Shown: in pieces, positions 5,708-10,220 of the stretch
Layout: every line of letters starts with the position of its first letter
How positions within the stretch are numbered: position 1 is the first letter of the stretch
Assembly (NCBI GenBank): GCA_003132905.1
Contig: PKZC01000387.1
Coordinates: forward strand, 37,733 to 47,952
Direction: 5' to 3'
Length of the DNA stretch: 10,220 bases
Source: Bryobacterales bacterium
GTDB taxonomy: Bacteria > Acidobacteriota > Terriglobia > Bryobacterales > Bryobacteraceae
Made by a program: the position numbers and the translations under genes
The notes under the pieces: generated by a model
What the model saw: the letters and a program-made list of their open reading frames with translations, nothing else
Told to the model about the DNA's origin: nothing
Databases searched by the model: none

Positions 5708-6895
5708 ATGCGCATCCTGCTTTTCAGCGGCAAAGGAGGCGTGGGCAAGACCAGCATTGCCGCGGCCACCGGTTTGCAACTTTCGCGGCTCGGCTACCGC
5801 ACCCTGGTAATGAGCGTCGATCCGGCCCACAGCCTGGCCGACGCCTTCGATCTGGAAAGCAGCCTGTTCCAGGCCAAAGCCAACGATCCGCTGCCGATCG
5901 ACGAGTTTCTCTCCATCCAAGAGGTCAATATCCAGAAGGAGATCAAGCGTCACTGGCGCGAGATTTCCACCTACGTGGTTTCCGTGCTGCGCACCACCGG
6001 GATCAGCGACGTGGAGGCCGAAGAGCTGGCCATCCTGCCTGGCATGGAAGAACTAAGCGCGATGATGTACGTCAACCAATACCGGCGCGAAGGTAGCTAT
6101 CAGGTGATCGTGCTCGATTGCGCGCCCACCGCCGAGTCCATGCGCTTCGTCAGCATGCCGACCACGCTCGAATGGTACATGAAGCACGTTTTTCCATTCC
6201 AGCGTGGAATCCTTAAAGCCGTGCGGCCGGTGGCGAATCGGATTTCGCCGGTCGAACTTCCGCCCGATAGCTACTTCGGCAACATCAAGGAGCTGTTTGG
6301 GCGCTTGGATGGCATTGCCGAGCTGCTGGAAAATCCGAAGATTACGAGCGTTCGGTTGGTGACCAATCCCGAGAAGATGGTGCTTCGCGAGACGCAGCGC
6401 GCCTTCGTCTACTTTTCGCTGCATGGCCTGACGGTGGACGCCATCATCGTCAATCGCGTGCTGCCGGAAGCGGTGACGGACACATGGTTCGATCAATGGC
6501 GGGCTTCGCAGGCCAAGATCCTGGATGAGATCGAAGAATACTTCGACCCGGTGGCGATGAAGCGTGTGCCTTTGTTCACGCACGAAGTGCTTGGGCGCGA
6601 GCGTCTGATCGAGCTTGCCAATGTACTGTATGGCGACAAAGAAGATCCAGCCCAGGTGGTGCGTACCGAGGCGCCCTATACGTTCGAGAAGCGCAACTCG
6701 CATTATGAAGTGCGGCTCCGGCTGCCATTCGCGGTGAAGGGTGAGATCGGATTGTTCAAGAAGGGCGACGAATTGGTGGTCGAGATAGGAACGCTGCGGC
6801 GGCACATCGGGCTGCCCACCTCCATGGCCTCGCTCACCCCCACGCGAGCTTCATTAGAGAATAAGATGTTAACAGTGGAGATGAAGGAGGTCTAA
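5708..6895 (+). CDS. ArsA/Get3-like ATPase with C-terminal Hsp20-like domain
   Basis: This is a deviant-Walker P-loop ATPase of the ArsA/GET3 family (SIMIBI class), 395 residues. The P-loop is SGKGGVGKTS (7-16) with the signature Lys9, switch I is DPAHS (38-42), and switch II is DCAPT (137-141). Residues about 325-395 (NSHYEVRLRLPFAVKGEIGL, then ELVVEIGTLRRHIGLP) form an alpha-crystallin/Hsp20-like domain. That architecture resembles the Get3d group of cyanobacteria and plants rather than the arsenite pump subunit: there is one ATPase half, no arsB/arsR nearby, and no arsenite-binding cysteines. The only cysteine is Cys138, so the zinc CxxC of fungal/animal Get3 is absent. A client-binding, possibly membrane-protein-targeting, role is inferred. 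The ATG at 5708 begins the conserved MRILLFSGKGG; the nearby GGAG (5702-5705) is unusually close. The gene is coupled to the CxxC gene downstream. Confidence 0.9.
   Translation: MRILLFSGKGGVGKTSIAAATGLQLSRLGYRTLVMSVDPAHSLADAFDLESSLFQAKANDPLPIDEFLSIQEVNIQKEIKRHWREISTYVVSVLRTTGISDVEAEELAILPGMEELSAMMYVNQYRREGSYQVIVLDCAPTAESMRFVSMPTTLEWYMKHVFPFQRGILKAVRPVANRISPVELPPDSYFGNIKELFGRLDGIAELLENPKITSVRLVTNPEKMVLRETQRAFVYFSLHGLTVDAIIVNRVLPEAVTDTWFDQWRASQAKILDEIEEYFDPVAMKRVPLFTHEVLGRERLIELANVLYGDKEDPAQVVRTEAPYTFEKRNSHYEVRLRLPFAVKGEIGLFKKGDELVVEIGTLRRHIGLPTSMASLTPTRASLENKMLTVEMKEV
6884..6890 (+). promoter_or_regulatory. Strong ribosome binding site for the small CxxC protein
   Basis: AAGGAGG lies five bases before the ATG at 6896, inside the last codons of the ATPase gene (Lys-Glu-Val). 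The ATPase TAA (6893-6895) touches the ATG directly, so the two genes are almost certainly translated from one message. Confidence 0.8.
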
Positions 6896-7129
6896 ATGGA
6901 TGAATCCCAGGGCAGCCCTCACCAGCATGCGCGCGGAGGCTGTTTTTTCTGCGACATTGCGGCGCCGCAAATCGAGGCGATGATGGATCACGTCTGGCCG
7001 CAGAACACGCGCGAGCATTTTCGCAATGCCCGCATCGAAATGCTCAAAGGGATGCGAAGCATGCTAGACGCGCGGATCGATCATCTGTCGAAACATGCGT
7101 CGAAGGGCACCAAGGTTACCGTCGAATAG
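6896..7129 (+). CDS. Small HxH/CxxC protein coupled to the Get3-like ATPase
   Basis: I do not recognise a named family. It has 77 residues and no signal peptide or membrane segment. The N-terminal part carries His9, His11, Cys16 and Cys19 (HQHARGGCFFC), a spacing that could bind a metal or form a redox pair. The rest (about 20-68) is predicted helical and amphipathic, with two segments around HVWPQNTREHFRNARIEML and MRSMLDARIDHLSKH, then a short charged tail. The perfect ribosome binding site and zero spacing after the ATPase stop argue strongly that it is expressed and works with that ATPase. Since the ATPase lacks the Get3 CxxC, this partner might supply a zinc or thiol function; that is inference. 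The gene ends five bases from the stop of the convergent SDR. Confidence 0.78.
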   Translation: MDESQGSPHQHARGGCFFCDIAAPQIEAMMDHVWPQNTREHFRNARIEMLKGMRSMLDARIDHLSKHASKGTKVTVE

Positions 7130-7134
7130 GGCGA

Positions 7135-7845
7135 TCAGCGCTGGCTTAACCCGCCGTCGACGGCTAGCACTTGGCCGGTCACGAAGTTCGATGCGTTGAT
7201 GAAGTAGAGCACCGCGTCGGCGATTTCGTCGGGCGTGCCTGAGCGCTTCGCCGGTGTGGCTGCGATTAAGTCTTGCGCGCGAGGATCTTCGCTCGAGGCA
7301 AGAATCACTCCGGGCGCCACCGAATTCACGGAAATTTCGGGGGCGAAGGCCTTGGCCAGCGCGCGCGTCAGCATAATCACCCCGGCTTTTGAGGCGCAGT
7401 AGTGCGCGTACATTTCCCAGGGCCGGATGCCGCCCAGCGAACTGAGGTTCACGATGCGCCCCGCGCCCGACTTTTTCATCAGTAACGCCGCTTGCTGGCA
7501 ACAGAAAAATGTGGCTTTCAGATTCACGCTGTGGATGAAGTCCCAATCCGCTTCTGTGAGCTGTAAGGGATCGCGACGGCGAAAGCGCGCGGCGTTGTTC
7601 ACCAGCCCGTAAAGCGATCCAAGGCGCTCCTCTACGTCGCCGAACAGGCGCTTGATATCGTCTACTTTTTCCAGATCGGCCTGGAATAGCGGCGCCGATC
7701 CGCACTCTTCGGCAGTCGCGCGCGCTTCTTTCTCCGAGCCGCCATAATGGATGGCCACTCGATAACCGGCGTGGTACAGCCGGAGCGCGATGGCGCGCCC
7801 GATCCGTTTGGCGCCGCCGGTGACGAGTATCGTTTTGGCTTCCAT
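7135..7845 (-). CDS. SDR-family oxidoreductase, pteridine-reductase/FolM-like
   Basis: This is a classical short-chain dehydrogenase/reductase of 236 residues with an N-terminal Rossmann fold. It has TGGAKRIG (9-16) for the dinucleotide, NNAA (83-86), the catalytic Ser135/Ser136, and Tyr149 with Lys153 in YCASK. The usual TGxxxGIG is replaced by TGxxxRIG, and HYGGSEKEA (33-41) follows strand two. Both features recall pteridine reductase 1 and FolM (dihydromonapterin reductase), which use NADPH to reduce pterins. The C-terminus FVTGQVLAVDGG (221-232) is standard. A 3-oxoacyl-ACP reductase or other SDR activity is possible. The ATG at 7845 immediately follows the TAG of the MFS gene, so it is the third gene of that operon. 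No terminator is visible in the five bases before the opposing gene. Confidence 0.88.
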   Translation of the reverse strand: MEAKTILVTGGAKRIGRAIALRLYHAGYRVAIHYGGSEKEARATAEECGSAPLFQADLEKVDDIKRLFGDVEERLGSLYGLVNNAARFRRRDPLQLTEADWDFIHSVNLKATFFCCQQAALLMKKSGAGRIVNLSSLGGIRPWEMYAHYCASKAGVIMLTRALAKAFAPEISVNSVAPGVILASSEDPRAQDLIAATPAKRSGTPDEIADAVLYFINASNFVTGQVLAVDGGLSQR

Positions 7846-9141
7846 CTAAACCACCGGGTCGCCGTGTACTTCGATCTCTTCGGGCTCCACGCCCTCGCGC
7901 GCGGGCTCAGGTAGTCGGCCCGTCCAGTTGGCCCATAACCAAAAGAAAGCAGTGCTGGAGCTCAGCAGGCCAGAAACGACGCCGATCGATTGCGGGCTCC
8001 AGGTTTGGGACGCCACTCCAGCGCCCGCCATCGAAAGCATCATGGTGGACCATTGCATCGTCTCCATAGTCGCAAAGACGCGGCCGCGAAATTCATCGGA
8101 GACGTGCCGCAGCAGTTGCGACATGTTGAGCACCGAGCTGACCGCGATGGCCGATCGAGAAAGCGCGAGGAACAACAACGCCATTTGGAAATTGCGCATC
8201 TGACTGAAAATCACGTACGATCCGCCATGGATGACGTAGCAGATGCTGATGGTGCGCTTGTAGGCTTCGAACGAGATCCGCTTGCCGAGCCAGTGCGCGA
8301 ATGTTCCGCCCACCAGCAAACCTACGCCGGCCGCGGCCCACAGATAGCCGATGCCCGCTGGGCCACGATTGAAAACCAGCTCGCCAAAAAGGCTGAACAG
8401 GATCTGTGCTGCGCCCCCGCCCGAGGCCCATCCGATGCCAACCAGCGCGAGCCCGAGGATCAACGGGGATGCTTTCATGTAGCGCAGCCCTTCGGTGTAC
8501 TCGTGCCAGGGCCGCACCACTTTGTCCTCGGTGAGAGCGGTGCGTTCCGCGCGAAAACCGCCACGTCCGGTTCGCAGGCGGGAGATGCAGGCCGCCGAAA
8601 ACAGGAACGAAAGAGCGTTAAAAGTGAAGGCCCACTTATAGCCGAACTGTGTGACGCTGGTGCCGCCCAGAAACGCCCCGATGGTCAAAGTCATCCATTG
8701 CGTGGTTTGCGTGAGGGAGTTCGCGGTGTGCAGCTCTTCCTTGCTTGCGATGCTGGGCAAAATGGCGGAGCGTCCGCTGGTGAAGAAGGGCGAAGCGCCC
8801 ATCAGCAGAGCGCTGAGCAAATTCAGCAGCCAGGTGTCGGAGCGCGGAATCGCGAAGATGAATCCGATCGCCACGAATGCGCGGATCAGGTCGCTCGCGA
8901 TCATGATGCGCTTGCGATCCAGCCGATCGAGAAGAACGCCGGCCACCGGTCCGGCCATCACGGCGGGGATGGCGCGCGAAAGCATGATTCCTGTGACCAC
9001 CAGTCCAGAACGTGTGTTCGCGAGCGCCAGGGCGAAGACGGCGACGTTATTGAAATGATCGCCGATCTCGCTCACCACTTGGCCGGACCATGTATAGCGA
9101 TAGTTTCGGTTGGTCTTTAAAAGCTGGACGAACTCCGACAT
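7846..9141 (-). CDS. MFS transporter, probable exporter (MFS_3/MefA-like)
   Basis: This is a major facilitator superfamily protein of 431 residues in the inner membrane, with a hydrophobic pattern consistent with 12 segments. The loop motif GVLLDRLDRKR (68-78) between segments 2 and 3 is the MFS motif A. The start (NRNYRYTWSGQVVSEIGDHF, 11-30), SRAIPAVMAGPVAG (55-68) and the GRSAILPSIA stretch are typical of the MFS_3/macrolide-efflux-like group, so export is more likely than uptake. The substrate is unknown. A hydrophilic acidic tail (about 405-431) follows the last membrane segment. It starts 33 bases after the stop of the enolase-family gene and ends directly against the SDR start, so all three genes are probably cotranscribed. 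CAAGAG before the ATG is a weak ribosome binding site. Confidence 0.9.
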   Translation of the reverse strand: MSEFVQLLKTNRNYRYTWSGQVVSEIGDHFNNVAVFALALANTRSGLVVTGIMLSRAIPAVMAGPVAGVLLDRLDRKRIMIASDLIRAFVAIGFIFAIPRSDTWLLNLLSALLMGASPFFTSGRSAILPSIASKEELHTANSLTQTTQWMTLTIGAFLGGTSVTQFGYKWAFTFNALSFLFSAACISRLRTGRGGFRAERTALTEDKVVRPWHEYTEGLRYMKASPLILGLALVGIGWASGGGAAQILFSLFGELVFNRGPAGIGYLWAAAGVGLLVGGTFAHWLGKRISFEAYKRTISICYVIHGGSYVIFSQMRNFQMALLFLALSRSAIAVSSVLNMSQLLRHVSDEFRGRVFATMETMQWSTMMLSMAGAGVASQTWSPQSIGVVSGLLSSSTAFFWLWANWTGRLPEPAREGVEPEEIEVHGDPVV

Positions 9142-9145
9142 CTCT

Positions 9146-9181
9146 TGTATTAAATTCTACGGGTGTATTAAATTCTACGGG
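9146..9181. repeat. Perfect 18-base tandem duplication including a stop codon
   Basis: TGTATTAAATTCTACGGG occurs twice head to tail (9146-9163 and 9164-9181) without a mismatch. On the coding (minus) strand each unit carries CCGTAG, so the enolase-gene stop TAG (9175-9177) is repeated in frame six codons later (9157-9159). The unit spans the end of that gene and most of the spacer to the MFS start at 9141. This looks like recent replication slippage. Confidence 0.9.
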
Positions 9182-10220
9182 ACTACGGATTCCTGGCGGA
9201 CGGTGATGGAGCTGAGGAAATCGCGGTCGAGTTCGTAGCCGAATCCGGGTTCGTCTCGAACCGCGATGGTTCCGCGCGGAGTTATCTCGACAGGCGGTTG
9301 GATGATGTCGCGCGACCAGTAACGCTTGCTGGCCGAGACATCGCCCGGCAGCGTGAAGTTGGGGAGCGTAGCGAGAGCGATATTGTGAGCGCGCCCGATA
9401 CCGGATTCCAGCATGCCGCCGCACCAGACCGGAATCCCGGCAGCTTGCGCGACATCATGAACGCGTTTCGCTTCGGCGAAACCGCCCACGCGGCCCAACT
9501 TGATGTTGATGATGCGCCCGGCGTCCATCGCGATGGCTTGCTCGGCTTGATGCGCCGACCGGATGCATTCATCCAGACAGATCGACGTTTTGAGTTGGGC
9601 TTGCAGCTTTGCGTGATCAATGATTTCGTCGTGCGCGAGCGGCTGCTCGATCATCATGAGATCGAATTCGTCCAGACATTTCAGGCGCGGCGCATCGGCC
9701 AGCGTGTAGGCTGAGTTTGCGTCGGTCATCAGGAGGATATCGGGAAATCGCTTGCGGACTTCGCGCACGACCTCGACGTCCCAGCCGGGCTTGATCTTCA
9801 TCTTGATGCGCTGATAGCCGGCCGCGAGTTCGGTTTCGATCTTCTGCAAAAGCTGCGGGACGGAATCCTGGATGCCGATCGAAACGCCGCACGGAATCTC
9901 GCGCCGGGTTGTTCCATGTGTCCCTCCTCCGATGTGCTGATACAAGGGTTTCCCCAGCAATCTCGCTTGAAGGTCCCAAACCGCGACTTCCAGGCCGCCT
10001 CGCGTCATCAGGTGACCTCGAATGTGCGCGCTGCGCGGCCCGACGTCGGCTGCCGTCTCAAAATCGTGATGGATGACCCGCGGCGCAACATAATCGCGCA
10101 GGATCAGCCAAGCCGATTCGGTCCATTCTTCGTTGTAGAAAGGATTTTCGCCGCAAGTGACCTCGCCCCAGCCCGAGATGCCGGCGCTTGAAACTTCCAC
10201 CAGGATGATACGGCGCTCGG
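9175..10220 (-). CDS. menC: o-Succinylbenzoate synthase / N-acylamino acid racemase-type enolase, 5' end outside window
   Basis: This is an enolase-superfamily enzyme (muconate-lactonising subgroup) of the MenC type 2 / N-acylamino acid racemase family. It either dehydrates SHCHC to o-succinylbenzoate in menaquinone synthesis or racemises N-acyl amino acids; many members do both. The frame is open to the right edge, with RRIILVEVSSAGISGWGE at the edge. A GTG at 10200 is internal, and about 30 N-terminal residues are missing. Counting from that GTG codon as residue 1, one sees the general-base pair Lys133/Lys135 (RIKMKIKPGWD), the metal ligands Asp160 (TDAN), Glu185 (MIEQP) and Asp210 (CLDE), and the second base Lys234 (NIKLGRVGG). 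All catalytic residues are present. It leads an operon with an exporter and an SDR rather than other men genes, so the racemase role is as likely as OSBS. The symbol reflects family only. Confidence 0.88.
   Translation of the reverse strand, partial: ERRIILVEVSSAGISGWGEVTCGENPFYNEEWTESAWLILRDYVAPRVIHHDFETAADVGPRSAHIRGHLMTRGGLEVAVWDLQARLLGKPLYQHIGGGTHGTTRREIPCGVSIGIQDSVPQLLQKIETELAAGYQRIKMKIKPGWDVEVVREVRKRFPDILLMTDANSAYTLADAPRLKCLDEFDLMMIEQPLAHDEIIDHAKLQAQLKTSICLDECIRSAHQAEQAIAMDAGRIINIKLGRVGGFAEAKRVHDVAQAAGIPVWCGGMLESGIGRAHNIALATLPNFTLPGDVSASKRYWSRDIIQPPVEITPRGTIAVRDEPGFGYELDRDFLSSITVRQESVVP

Noticed and set aside
6053..6805. A 250-codon minus-strand open frame inside the ATPase gene
   Set aside because: It is antisense to the well-conserved ArsA/Get3 gene and is His/Arg/Leu-rich without any domain.
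5708..6895. Arsenite efflux pump ATPase (arsA proper)
   Set aside because: A single ATPase half, no arsenite-binding cysteines, an Hsp20-like C-terminus and no ars neighbours argue for a Get3-like role.
7990..9120. A 376-codon plus-strand open frame
   Set aside because: It lies antisense to the clear MFS transporter, is rich in Arg, Gln, Asp and His, and has no recognisable domain; it is typical of a GC-rich shadow frame.
1..10220. tRNA or rRNA genes
   Set aside because: No cloverleaf-like segments or rRNA-like conserved stretches were recognised by eye on either strand.

Overview
This is a GC-rich chromosomal window, most likely from an Acidobacteriota bacterium of the Bryobacteraceae/Solibacter type. 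The organism call is an inference from family content. A PadR regulator sits directly before an ADOP-type (acidobacterial duplicated orphan permease) MacB/FtsX permease, there is a relic of a secreted family common in acidobacteria, and the ArsA/Get3, YraN and enolase-superfamily proteins read like their acidobacterial versions. No rRNA, tRNA, CRISPR array, transposase or prophage gene is visible.

Layout. Positions 1-1081 (minus) hold an ADOP permease that leaves the window at its 3' end and carries a one-base frameshift. Its PadR repressor lies just upstream (1085-1444). Further upstream on the same strand is an intact S15/CocE-type alpha/beta hydrolase (1573-3240). Positions 3241-3900 are a gene graveyard. 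It holds a twice-frameshifted plus-strand secreted-protein relic (about 3308-3694), facing a truncated minus-strand fragment resembling the start of an ECF sigma factor (up to 3859). An intact small secreted protein of unknown function follows (3975-4556), then a structured intergenic stretch, then YraN (about 4757-5194). YraN overlaps tail to tail with a small hypothetical gene (5171-5545, minus).

The divergent intergenic region 5546-5707 is occupied by an inverted pair of AGAATTC-type heptamer arrays enclosing a G-quadruplex motif. The right array ends 11-15 bases before an ArsA/Get3-like ATPase that has a C-terminal Hsp20-like domain (5708-6895). That gene is followed with zero spacing by a 77-residue protein carrying an HxH and a CxxC motif (6896-7129). 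The two form a tight translationally coupled pair, and the ATPase itself lacks the CxxC of eukaryotic Get3.

From the right edge back to 7135 runs a minus-strand operon: an o-succinylbenzoate synthase/N-acylamino acid racemase-type enolase (partial, 5' end outside), an MFS exporter, and a pteridine-reductase-like SDR. An 18-base perfect tandem duplication includes the stop codon of the first gene and most of the spacer before the second. The SDR converges on the 77-residue gene with five bases between them.

The most interesting items are the Get3-like/CxxC pair, the heptamer/G4 element in its promoter region, and the decayed 3.3-3.9 kb region. Frameshifts were inferred by reading adjacent frames by eye, and assembly error cannot be excluded.
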